From Clostridiales bacterium (GTDB lineage Bacteria; Bacillota; Clostridia; Christensenellales; Aristaeellaceae), in assembly GCA_012729115.1 (NCBI GenBank), contig JAAYDR010000023.1:117110-181109 (forward strand): a DNA stretch of 64,000 nt. Direction: 5' to 3'. The stretch's first letter is position 1. Each line of letters starts with the position of its first letter. The notes beneath the pieces are model-generated. The model had not been told where the DNA came from, did no database searches, and saw nothing but the letters and a program-made list of their open reading frames with translations. Of the stretch, positions 1-6,772 are shown piece by piece. A program made the position numbers and the translations under genes.

Positions 1-1
1 C

Positions 2-874
2 GCGATCCGGCTTGCCAAGGAAGTGGGTGCGGACGTTATCTTCGGCACCGATCCGGACTGTGACCGACTGGGGGTGGCTGTGAGGGACAAGAGCGGCCAG
101 TTCCGGCTGCTCACCGGCAACCAGATTGGCTGCCTCATGCTTTATTACATCATAAGCGGAAAACAGGCACAGGGAACCTTGCCTGGAAACGGTGCCGTGG
201 TCAAGAGCATCGTGTCCACGGAGCTGGCCCGGGCCATCTGTGGTCATTTTGGAGTAGCCCTTTATGACACTCTGACCGGTTTCAAATTTATCGGGGAGAA
301 AATTCAGCAGTTTGAAGATACAGGGGAGCATACCTTCCTTTTCGGTTTTGAGGAGAGCTACGGATATTTGAGCAGCACCTTTGTCCGTGACAAGGACGGG
401 GTCAACGCTTCCCTGCTCATAGCGGAGGCCGCCGCTTACTATGGCACTCAGGGCAAGACTCTTTGGGATGTGATGGAGGAAATCTTCCGGAAGTTTGGCT
501 ACTATCTGGAATATGTGGAATCCACTACATTGCCCGGGATTGACGGTCTGAAGGTCATGGGCGAGATTATGGCCCGCATCCGTAAGTCTCCCCCCAGGGA
601 GATCGGCGGGGTGAAGGTCAAGCGAGTGCTGGATTTTATGGCGGGCACGGATACGGAAATGGACAGCGGCAAGGTGGCCGGTTTGGACTATCCCCACAGC
701 GACGTGCTGTATTTTGCCATGGAGGGCGGGCATTTTGTCTGTGTACGGCCCAGCGGCACGGAACCCAAGATCAAGCTCTATTTAAATGTAAATGCCGGGA
801 CAGAGCATGAGGCAAAAGAGATGCTGGACCTTCTCAAAGAGGATGCGGAGAACTTGCTGCGGGCGGAGGACTGA
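2..874 (+). CDS. Phosphoglucomutase/phosphomannomutase family protein, 3' part
   Basis: The gene enters from the left edge; 290 residues are visible in a frame open from base 2. It belongs to the alpha-D-phosphohexomutase superfamily, which moves phosphate between C1 and C6 of hexoses in the cytoplasm. The metal-binding loop DPDCDR lies near the start of the visible part, the sugar-binding loop GFEESYG about 110 residues in, and the phosphate-binding loop RPSGTEPK about 50 residues before the end. The catalytic serine domain lies outside the window. Substrate (glucose, mannose or both) cannot be decided. It ends before a hairpin that also serves the convergent hsp20. Confidence 0.93.
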   Translation, partial: AIRLAKEVGADVIFGTDPDCDRLGVAVRDKSGQFRLLTGNQIGCLMLYYIISGKQAQGTLPGNGAVVKSIVSTELARAICGHFGVALYDTLTGFKFIGEKIQQFEDTGEHTFLFGFEESYGYLSSTFVRDKDGVNASLLIAEAAAYYGTQGKTLWDVMEEIFRKFGYYLEYVESTTLPGIDGLKVMGEIMARIRKSPPREIGGVKVKRVLDFMAGTDTEMDSGKVAGLDYPHSDVLYFAMEGGHFVCVRPSGTEPKIKLYLNVNAGTEHEAKEMLDLLKEDAENLLRAED

Positions 875-887
875 CGGCCAAAAATAA

Positions 888-920
888 AGCGGGGCTGCCG
901 CGTCTTGCGGCAGCCCCGCT
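888..920 (-). terminator. Intrinsic terminator for hsp20, shared with convergent mutase gene
   Basis: A 14-bp perfect inverted repeat (888-901 and 907-920) with a 5-nt loop. Read on the minus strand it is followed by TTTATTTTT, so it best serves hsp20. On the plus strand the following bases are less T-rich. Confidence 0.8.
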
Positions 921-962
921 GTTTCAAAGGGTTCCATTCCCTTCCCTCCCTGGGCTTTTGCC

Positions 963-1388
963 TTAGTCGATGTCGATCTTTCGGGCCTTGGGTTTGTCCT
1001 CGGCTTTCAGCTTGGGCAGATTTACGGACAGTACGCCGTTTTCATAGTTCGCGGTGATGGCGGAGGTGTCGATGCCCTCCATGTTGAAGTTGCGGGCCAT
1101 GGAGCCGCTGCGGCGCTCGCAATGCAGATAGCCGTCGCGCTGCTCCTTTTTCTCCTCATTCATCTCAGTGCTGATGGTCAGCACCTCGTCTTCCACGGAT
1201 AGGTTGATCTTGTCTTTGGGGATGCCGGGCAGTTCCGCCTCCAGTAGGTAGCCATTCTCAACTTCCTTCACATCCACCCGAAAAGCGGGGGAACCGAAGA
1301 GGTCGGTCAGGTCAAAGAACGAACGGATGAAGCTGCTGTCGATGGGGCGATATAGCGTGCGGTTGACATAGGGCATGAGAGAATACAT
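963..1388 (-). CDS. Hsp20/alpha-crystallin family small heat shock protein
   Basis: A 141-residue protein with an alpha-crystallin domain from about residue 35 to 130, including the ELPGIPKDKINLSVEDEVLTI-type first strands (ELPG at about residue 53) and the C-terminal signature GVLSVNLPK. Small Hsp20 proteins are ATP-independent holdases that bind unfolding proteins in the cytoplasm. A strong AAAGGAGG site lies 7 nt before the ATG. It is a single-gene unit closed by a terminator. Control looks double: a CtsR operator lies over the promoter, and a hairpin can cover the ribosome binding site (see separate entries). Confidence 0.93.
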   Translation of the reverse strand: MYSLMPYVNRTLYRPIDSSFIRSFFDLTDLFGSPAFRVDVKEVENGYLLEAELPGIPKDKINLSVEDEVLTISTEMNEEKKEQRDGYLHCERRSGSMARNFNMEGIDTSAITANYENGVLSVNLPKLKAEDKPKARKIDID

Positions 1389-1395
1389 GTTACAT

Positions 1396-1422
1396 CCTCC
1401 TTTGGGAGGCGGCCAAGCCGCC
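1396..1422 (-). promoter_or_regulatory. Candidate RNA thermometer over the hsp20 ribosome binding site
   Basis: In the hsp20 mRNA the SD GGAGG (1396-1400) can pair with CCTCC (1405-1409) across a CAAA loop. Directly upstream a second hairpin, GGCGGC-TTG-GCCGCC (1408-1422), competes for two of the same bases. Sequestered SD hairpins are a known mode of control for small heat shock genes (ROSE and fourU elements). This one matches neither named class, so the function is inferred. Confidence 0.45.
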
Positions 1423-1477
1423 GGATTAATGTTCTGGGGGAAGGCTTCTCAGGGGGGGAAGCATCTTCCGTGGTTAA

Positions 1478-1543
1478 AGGATAACAAATAGGTCAAAGAT
1501 AGTCAAAGAGAAAAAACGTATAAAATAGTCAGGAAAGGTCAGA
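1478..1543 (-). promoter_or_regulatory. hsp20 promoter overlapped by CtsR operator repeats
   Basis: The plus strand carries GGTCAAA-GAT-AGTCAAA at 1491-1507, an exact match to the CtsR heptad direct repeat (RGTCAAANANRGTCAAA). A weaker pair with the same 3-nt spacing, AGTCAGG-AAA-GGTCAGA, lies at 1527-1543. On the minus strand the first repeat contains the -35 box TTGACT (1506-1501), followed after 17 bp by TATCCT (1483-1478), so bound CtsR would block polymerase. ctsR itself is not in the window. Confidence 0.8.
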
Positions 1544-1547
1544 AACA

Positions 1548-1578
1548 GAAAGAGAGAGCTATTAATTCCCTCTCTTTC
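1548..1578 (-). terminator. Weak candidate terminator for the surface-polymer operon
   Basis: A 9-bp inverted repeat, GAAAGAGAG and CTCTCTTTC, separated by 13 nt, followed on the minus strand by a pyrimidine-rich stretch (TGTTTCTG). It is AT-rich with a long loop. It lies about 45 bp past the last gene of the operon. Confidence 0.35.
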
Positions 1579-1624
1579 TCACGATTGCTTCTTTTTTCTT
1601 TCGTTTTGAACGTTTTTAGTTACT

Positions 1625-2248
1625 TTATCCCCTGGGCTCAGGAAGGGCCGCCAAAAAAGCATTCAAACGTTCCGGGTCTCCGTCCTGGAAACAATATCCG
1701 GCCATTCCCACCCTTTGAGCCCCCTCAATGTTTGCCTGCCGGTCATCGATGAAAAGGCATTCTTCCGGTTTCAGGGCGAATTTCTGACAAAAGCGCTGAT
1801 AAATGTCCGGATCGGGCTTGAGCAGCCGTTCCTCTGCAGACAGCAGGGCGCCCTGAAAATTCTCCAGGCCGGGGATGAGGTGGCAAAAGCGATAGTAACG
1901 GCAGGATGTGTTGGAAAGCAGATACAGGGGGAAGCGCCTCTGCAGCAGGTTTTGGATTACACCCTCCATCTTTGGGATGGGGGTGAGGGCATCTATGTGA
2001 TATTCGCGAAAGATAAGAGCGGCCTTATCCTTTTGGGCCTGGGTCGCAAGGAGCGCCTGGATAATAGCCACCATTTCGTCGTCCGAAACCATGCCGCCGT
2101 CATATTCCCGCTCCCACTGGGGAATCTGAAAAATGGCCTTTAAATAGAACTGAGCCTCCTCCGGGCTGTCCGTCAGGCGAAGGCAGGTGGTGAGGGGATG
2201 GTAGTGCAGCAGCACGCCGCCCATGTCAAATACGATGTTGTGAATCAT
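1625..2248 (-). CDS. HAD-superfamily hydrolase (YihX-like)
   Basis: A 207-residue HAD-IA type phosphatase. The nucleophile Asp8 is in VFDMGG, where the usual second Asp is Gly as in YihX-type enzymes. SNTS follows near residue 113, a Lys (LLKPDPD) near 145, and FIDDRQANIEGA near 166. Such enzymes remove phosphate from small molecules in the cytoplasm. The ATG has AGGAGG 6 nt upstream, and the start overlaps the end of the flippase gene by 23 bp, so it is the last cistron of the operon. The substrate is unknown; a phosphorylated precursor or by-product of the polymer pathway is an inference from context. Confidence 0.85.
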   Translation of the reverse strand: MIHNIVFDMGGVLLHYHPLTTCLRLTDSPEEAQFYLKAIFQIPQWEREYDGGMVSDDEMVAIIQALLATQAQKDKAALIFREYHIDALTPIPKMEGVIQNLLQRRFPLYLLSNTSCRYYRFCHLIPGLENFQGALLSAEERLLKPDPDIYQRFCQKFALKPEECLFIDDRQANIEGAQRVGMAGYCFQDGDPERLNAFLAALPEPRG

Positions 2249-3851
2249 GAATACCTCCTACGTGTTTTCTCCAGGATTGCCATAGGCCCAGGGCTTTTTC
2301 CCTCAGATAGGTGTACTCCGGTTTTCCGTGGAACACGCACCAAAAGAGGGCGTTGGGTACAGTCAGGCACAAAAGCAGCATAGCGGTCAAGCCGCCCAGG
2401 GTGAATGCGGGAAAGAGCCAGCCCTGCAAAGCTTTCAGCGTTCCGCCGCATAGGGTTGACAGCAGCAGGATCAGACAGGTTTGCCCGAAGTATCCCTTCA
2501 CCCCGGTCTGAAGGGCATAGTGATGTACCATCCACGGGTCAAACCACCAGGTGGTCAGCAGGCGGCTGACGATGGTGGCGGCAAGCACCCCGGAGATGCC
2601 CCAGGAATGCACCCACCATAAGCTCAGCAGGATGTTGAGTCCGGCGGAGAAAACAGGGCGGAACCGTCCCTGCCAGAAAAGACCGCAGGCATCCTTGTGC
2701 ATGATGGTGTTTTCCAATAGCCCGCTGGTAAGAAAGTTCATCGCGATGATCAGCACCACGGATGGATCGGCAAACACGCGGTCCGCCCCGAAGAACAGCG
2801 CAACAAAGGGATCCAGCAGCACATACAGGCACACCGCCCCAAAGCCGTACAGCCAGCCATCCAGAAGGTTGATGGAGCGGAAGATGAACCGGCGGTGGGG
2901 AAGATCCCCGGTGACATGAAGATTGCCAACGCTGGCGGTGAAACTCTGGAAGATCAAAGAAAAGATCGTGGTTACAGCGGTGATCACAAAGAGATAATTG
3001 CTGTAGATGCCCAGAATGGTAAAGCCGATGAATTTGCCCAGCACCAGGCTGTCGGTGGCGGTGAGCATGGTACCGCTGAGACGGTACAGGCTGAGGCCAA
3101 ACAGGTTTTTGAAGATTGATTTTCTATCGCTCCTGGGAAGGCTGACCTGGTCATCCTCCTCAGGCAGGAGATGGGACAGCCGTTTCAGATAGGGATAGTC
3201 CCGGTTCGCACTGGCTGCGGTCAGCAGATTTTTCAGGAGCACGGCCGGGGCGTATAAGGCCACATAGGCGTAGTAGTTGTGCCAGAGGACCAGGACCAGG
3301 ATTTGGAGGGTGGAGGAGCAGAGGGACACGATCAGGGAAATGACATGGATGCGGGACTGACGCTGGTCGGCGGTATAGACAGCGGACTTGTAGCCCCAGA
3401 ACCAGTAGCTGAAAACGGACTGGGCCAGGAACATCAGATAGACAATGCGCAGGTCAACCAAATCCGTCTGTTTGTTGATCAGCACAGGTAAAAAGGGCAG
3501 CAGCAGCAACCCCAGTCCCAGCACCACAAGGCCCACATACCGGTAGGCCCTGTGCAGAAGACGGAGGGTGGCCCGGATGCGCGGGGTGTCACCCTGGGCA
3601 AGGGGCTTGTACAGGCTGACCACCAGCGCGGTGCCGATGCCCAGTTCACTGATGCCTAAAATGGAAAGAATATTGGAAAACCAGCCGGAGATGCCCTGGT
3701 AGTCTACGCTGAGGGCACGCACAAAAAACAGGCGGACCACAAAGGCCATCAGTATGGTGAGGATCTGGCACAGGGTGCCAACCAGGGCATTGCGCGCGCT
3801 GTGATGGGTGCGGGAGGGCATCCCGGCGGGGCTTAAGGCGTTCTCGTTCAT
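2226..3851 (-). CDS. Polysaccharide flippase (Wzx/MATE-like membrane protein)
   Basis: A 541-residue integral membrane protein with about 12-14 hydrophobic segments. The N-terminal region is typical of polysaccharide biosynthesis flippases: a basic tail, then a first TM segment, then the motif GIGTALVVSLYKPLA. Such proteins move lipid-linked glycan units across the cytoplasmic membrane. Its ATG overlaps the stop of the upstream transferase gene as ATGA, with AAAGGAGG 7 nt ahead, so the two are translationally coupled. Together with the transferase and nucleotidyltransferase it supports a cell-surface polymer pathway. The exported substrate cannot be told from sequence. Confidence 0.82.
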   Translation of the reverse strand: MNENALSPAGMPSRTHHSARNALVGTLCQILTILMAFVVRLFFVRALSVDYQGISGWFSNILSILGISELGIGTALVVSLYKPLAQGDTPRIRATLRLLHRAYRYVGLVVLGLGLLLLPFLPVLINKQTDLVDLRIVYLMFLAQSVFSYWFWGYKSAVYTADQRQSRIHVISLIVSLCSSTLQILVLVLWHNYYAYVALYAPAVLLKNLLTAASANRDYPYLKRLSHLLPEEDDQVSLPRSDRKSIFKNLFGLSLYRLSGTMLTATDSLVLGKFIGFTILGIYSNYLFVITAVTTIFSLIFQSFTASVGNLHVTGDLPHRRFIFRSINLLDGWLYGFGAVCLYVLLDPFVALFFGADRVFADPSVVLIIAMNFLTSGLLENTIMHKDACGLFWQGRFRPVFSAGLNILLSLWWVHSWGISGVLAATIVSRLLTTWWFDPWMVHHYALQTGVKGYFGQTCLILLLSTLCGGTLKALQGWLFPAFTLGGLTAMLLLCLTVPNALFWCVFHGKPEYTYLREKALGLWQSWRKHVGGIHDSQHRI

Positions 3852-5059
3852 GGCCGCGCCTCCTTTTCAGGAGCCGAATGATGGGGGGGGAGACGCAGCA
3901 ATTCCCGGGTTACTGTTTTTACGATGTCGTCATGGTCCTCCCGGACCAGTTGTTTCCTGGCCTGGAGAATGAAGGGGTGAATGGGCTCCTTTGCCACGGA
4001 CTCCAGCAGGGAAGCGAGGCCCTCCGGTTTCTCCAACGTGGGCAGAATCTGCCGGGCCTGGGCTGTGAGGCTGTGCTTCCAGACCAGACCGTCAGGGTAA
4101 CGGCTGAAGATGAGCTTGCGTCCAGCCAGAATGGCGCTTTCTGCCAGGCTGCTGAAATCCGATATCACGATATCGCAAGCCGCCAGATAGGGCAGGAAGT
4201 CCTCCTTGGGGCTGCGCACCAGCATGCCTCTTTGCCGCTGGGCTTCCACAAGTTCCCCCATAGGCCTGATGCTTGGATCATAGGAGGTGTACTCATTGGG
4301 GTGGATGCTGAACAAGAACTGATACCCTCTGTTCCGCAGGAGATCACAGGCGTCAAAGATCCCTTCCCCCAACGTGTGAAACAGGCTGTTCTCCCGCCAG
4401 GAGCCGAAGAATCCCACCAGGCAGGTGTCCTGGCTCACCCCCAGCAACCGGCGGGTTTCCATGCGGCGCTTGAGGGCTGCCTCCGTTTCCGCCGCAAATT
4501 TGAAGCCCGTATGTACCATGAGAGCCGCCATGTCCGGGTCGGACTCTTTCATGGCCTCCATGATCAGGGCGTTGCTTTCCAGCATACGGGAAAACTTGGG
4601 CTTCCCATCCTCCCCTTTGGCATAGTCCCCATAGCAGTACAGGTTCTGCCCTCCATCCATGGAGATGATGTGCAAGCCGTGGTTTACATACAGGATGGGG
4701 GTCATTTTTTTCGTAAAGCTGGCCGGCGTACGCAAGTCAGCGCAGACAATCAGGTCAAAAGCGCGTCGGCCCGGGTGGGGGCAGAGGGGAATACTGTATT
4801 TGAGAATGAATTGCTGAAATTCGTTTTTCGGATCATTCTCCCTGGGAAAGCCCGGGTCGCAAAGAAAGAACCGGTAGCACGGATCCCCCATCACAGTCTG
4901 GACAAAGCGCTGGATATGGGAGGTCATCGCATTGTTGTTCACATAGAGAAGGATATGTTTTTGGTGGGTGAAAAGGAAGCGCAGGTGTGGATAGAGCCTG
5001 TAGTACAGATTGCGCAAGGGTCGCACAATGGGCTTGGCCCAAGAAAGAAGCGCTTTCAT
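3848..5059 (-). CDS. CDP-glycerol glycerophosphotransferase family protein (TagB/TagF-like)
   Basis: A 403-residue protein of the family that transfers glycerol-phosphate or ribitol-phosphate from CDP donors during teichoic-acid assembly at the inner membrane face. Visible signatures are LYVNHGLH near residue 125, SIHPNEYTSYDPS near 265, and the C-terminal ISDFSSLAESAIL near 320, matching the conserved donor-binding end of the family. I use the ATG at 5059; longer frames would overlap the racemase and lack family sequence. The ribosome site is weak. It starts 7 nt after the racemase stop and overlaps the flippase start. No tagD (CDP-glycerol synthase) is in the window, so the donor may be another CDP-linked group. 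Confidence 0.82.
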   Translation of the reverse strand: MKALLSWAKPIVRPLRNLYYRLYPHLRFLFTHQKHILLYVNNNAMTSHIQRFVQTVMGDPCYRFFLCDPGFPRENDPKNEFQQFILKYSIPLCPHPGRRAFDLIVCADLRTPASFTKKMTPILYVNHGLHIISMDGGQNLYCYGDYAKGEDGKPKFSRMLESNALIMEAMKESDPDMAALMVHTGFKFAAETEAALKRRMETRRLLGVSQDTCLVGFFGSWRENSLFHTLGEGIFDACDLLRNRGYQFLFSIHPNEYTSYDPSIRPMGELVEAQRQRGMLVRSPKEDFLPYLAACDIVISDFSSLAESAILAGRKLIFSRYPDGLVWKHSLTAQARQILPTLEKPEGLASLLESVAKEPIHPFILQARKQLVREDHDDIVKTVTRELLRLPPHHSAPEKEARP

Positions 5060-5066
5060 CCGGCAT

Positions 5067-5816
5067 TCACCCAATTTCCGCCAGATAGTCGCTGACCAGA
5101 ACCCGGGCGGTTGCCTGAAGGGGATCGTGAAGGCGCACTCCCAGCCCAGCTTCCCGTTTCGCTCCCAGGGCGTCCCGGAGCAGTGGGAATTCCGTGCAGC
5201 CCAGTACCACGTCCCGGCAGGCCTGGGAGAGGAGCAATGCCTCAAAGCGGTCTATCATGGCATGATCGATGGCGTCCTGCTTCACGGCCTCGATCAACTC
5301 CCGAAGCTCGGGGTAGACCTCCGGCCCCACGCCATGTACCTTGACCCCATGGTGGGCAAGCACCGCCGGATAAATCCCCACGTCCAGGGTCCCTTCCGTG
5401 GCAATAAGGCTGACTTCCTCAACCCCCTTGGCTTTCAGGCTCGCACCCAGTATCTCCAGAATGTGGCGCAGGCGGAAGGGTTTGCCGCCGCACAGTTCCT
5501 GGGCCAGGGGCAGTACTTGGGGTAAAAACGCGTGGGACGTGTTGCAGCACAGCACGATGTCTGTGCAACCCAGGTTGACCAGTCCCGCCATATGACCGGC
5601 CAGCTGTCCGATAAGTTCCTCCCGCTTTTCTCCATAGAGAATCGCCCGCACCCGGCTGGGCATCTGGCATGCGTTGTCCACCACGATGCGGGGCCTGTCC
5701 CACTCCTTCTCCCCGGGGAAGGCCCGTACCAGGCTTAAAAAAAAGGCTGCGGTGGCCAGGGAGCCCATGCCTCCCAATATGCCGATGGCATCCTTTCCCT
5801 GGGTGATTCGGTTCAT
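5067..5816 (-). CDS. Aspartate/glutamate racemase family protein
   Basis: A 249-residue PLP-independent racemase. The N-terminal IGILGGMGSLATAAFF and the two-cysteine catalytic pair are present: Cys91 in CNTSH and Cys207 in LGCTEFPLL. Such enzymes invert the alpha-carbon of Asp, Glu or other amino acids through two opposed thiols. AAAGGAG lies 9 nt before the ATG and the gap from the upstream nucleotidyltransferase is 14 nt. Its place inside a surface-polymer operon suggests that a D-amino acid is made for, or attached to, the polymer. That link is inference; substrate specificity cannot be read here. Confidence 0.87.
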   Translation of the reverse strand: MNRITQGKDAIGILGGMGSLATAAFFLSLVRAFPGEKEWDRPRIVVDNACQMPSRVRAILYGEKREELIGQLAGHMAGLVNLGCTDIVLCCNTSHAFLPQVLPLAQELCGGKPFRLRHILEILGASLKAKGVEEVSLIATEGTLDVGIYPAVLAHHGVKVHGVGPEVYPELRELIEAVKQDAIDHAMIDRFEALLLSQACRDVVLGCTEFPLLRDALGAKREAGLGVRLHDPLQATARVLVSDYLAEIG

Positions 5817-5830
5817 TGTCGTTTACTCCT

Positions 5831-6571
5831 TTAAAATGGCGCTTGTTCTGCCAGGGCCAGGTCATGGAGATCATCCACCTCGTACCAGCGGCTGGCGGGA
5901 ATGGTGAGCGCTCGGATGTCGTTGTTGCCATAATAGATCAGCCCGCCGATCACCAGCTCATAATAGCTGTTGACCCCCTGGGTTTTCACATAGGTATCCA
6001 GGTTGGGCATCAGCACATCAAGCAGGAATTCTTTCTGGAACAGGTAGGCATTGACGGTTTTTAGTGCGGAGGAATCATCGAAATCCTCCCCCTGGTCCCG
6101 TTTGAGCACCAGAGCCTTGCACCGGCCATCCTCCTTTGCAAACACCACGGAGCCATTCATGGTGGCACGGTTGAAGGGGCTCACCAAAATGCGGCATTCG
6201 CCCTGGCCGGTCAGAAGGGCCTGGATCAGATCATCCGTGTAGTAAATATCGCATTCCAGCAGTAGGCAGGCATCCTTCAGCAGGGGCCTGGCCAACGCCA
6301 GGGAATAGACGTTGTTGGTGGTTTCATACTGAGGGTTTTCCACATAGAGGACTTCCATGCCCTTGTACTCGTTTCCCACCACTGAGCGGATGTCCTCTGC
6401 CCGGTGGCCCACCACCAGAATCACCTGGGTAATCACCTTCGCCCTTGCCAGGCAGTCCAAGGCATGGATAAGAAGGGGCGTGCCTTTCACAGGAACCAGC
6501 GCTTTGGGCAGGGTCTCCGTCAGAGGGCGCAGGCGCTTGCCAAAGCCTGCGGCTAGGATGATGGCTTGCAT
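5831..6571 (-). CDS. NTP-transferase domain protein (LicC-like sugar/alcohol-phosphate nucleotidyltransferase)
   Basis: A 246-residue nucleotidyltransferase. The signature LAAGFGKRLRPLTETLPKAL lies at residues 6-25, and the metal-binding acidic motif LLECDIYYTDD lies mid-protein. YETTNNVYSLALA and the C-terminal WYEVDDLHDLALAE resemble the LicC (CTP:phosphocholine cytidylyltransferase) group more than RmlA or GalU. It would activate a phosphorylated building block as a CDP or NDP derivative. The ATG at 6571 is chosen for its GGAAAGGATG site; the frame stays open further upstream, beyond the promoter at 6615-6643. It is the first gene of the five-gene operon. No licD or choline uptake gene is present, so phosphocholine as substrate is unproven. 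Confidence 0.8.
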   Translation of the reverse strand: MQAIILAAGFGKRLRPLTETLPKALVPVKGTPLLIHALDCLARAKVITQVILVVGHRAEDIRSVVGNEYKGMEVLYVENPQYETTNNVYSLALARPLLKDACLLLECDIYYTDDLIQALLTGQGECRILVSPFNRATMNGSVVFAKEDGRCKALVLKRDQGEDFDDSSALKTVNAYLFQKEFLLDVLMPNLDTYVKTQGVNSYYELVIGGLIYYGNNDIRALTIPASRWYEVDDLHDLALAEQAPF

Positions 6572-6614
6572 ACAGGCATCCTTTCCAGGGCGGGAACTTC
6601 CGCCGCTTTCGCCT

Positions 6615-6643
6615 AGTGTAGCAGAAAACAGGGCATCTTTCAA
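6615..6643 (-). promoter_or_regulatory. Promoter of the surface-polymer operon
   Basis: On the minus strand TTGAAA (6643-6638) is followed by exactly 17 bp and TACACT (6620-6615). It lies about 44 bp before the nucleotidyltransferase ATG, in the divergent gap shared with the propeller-SBP operon. Confidence 0.65.
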
Positions 6644-6772
6644 GCAAGCGCCCCTATGCGGCAGCAGCTTCTCCTAAATTCAGCCAGGAATTTTCCATTC
6701 TTTTGGAACATCTTGCCCGCGTCAATCGTCCTATTCAAAGAGTGCGTTTTTTGGCGCAGAAGGAGGTTTGTG

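Noticed and set aside
5059..5245. N-terminal extension of the CDP-glycerol-type transferase to 5245
   Set aside because: The extra 62 residues are the racemase gene in another frame and do not fit the family.
5831..6571. Naming the nucleotidyltransferase licC
   Set aside because: No licD or choline genes are present, and motif similarity alone does not fix the substrate.
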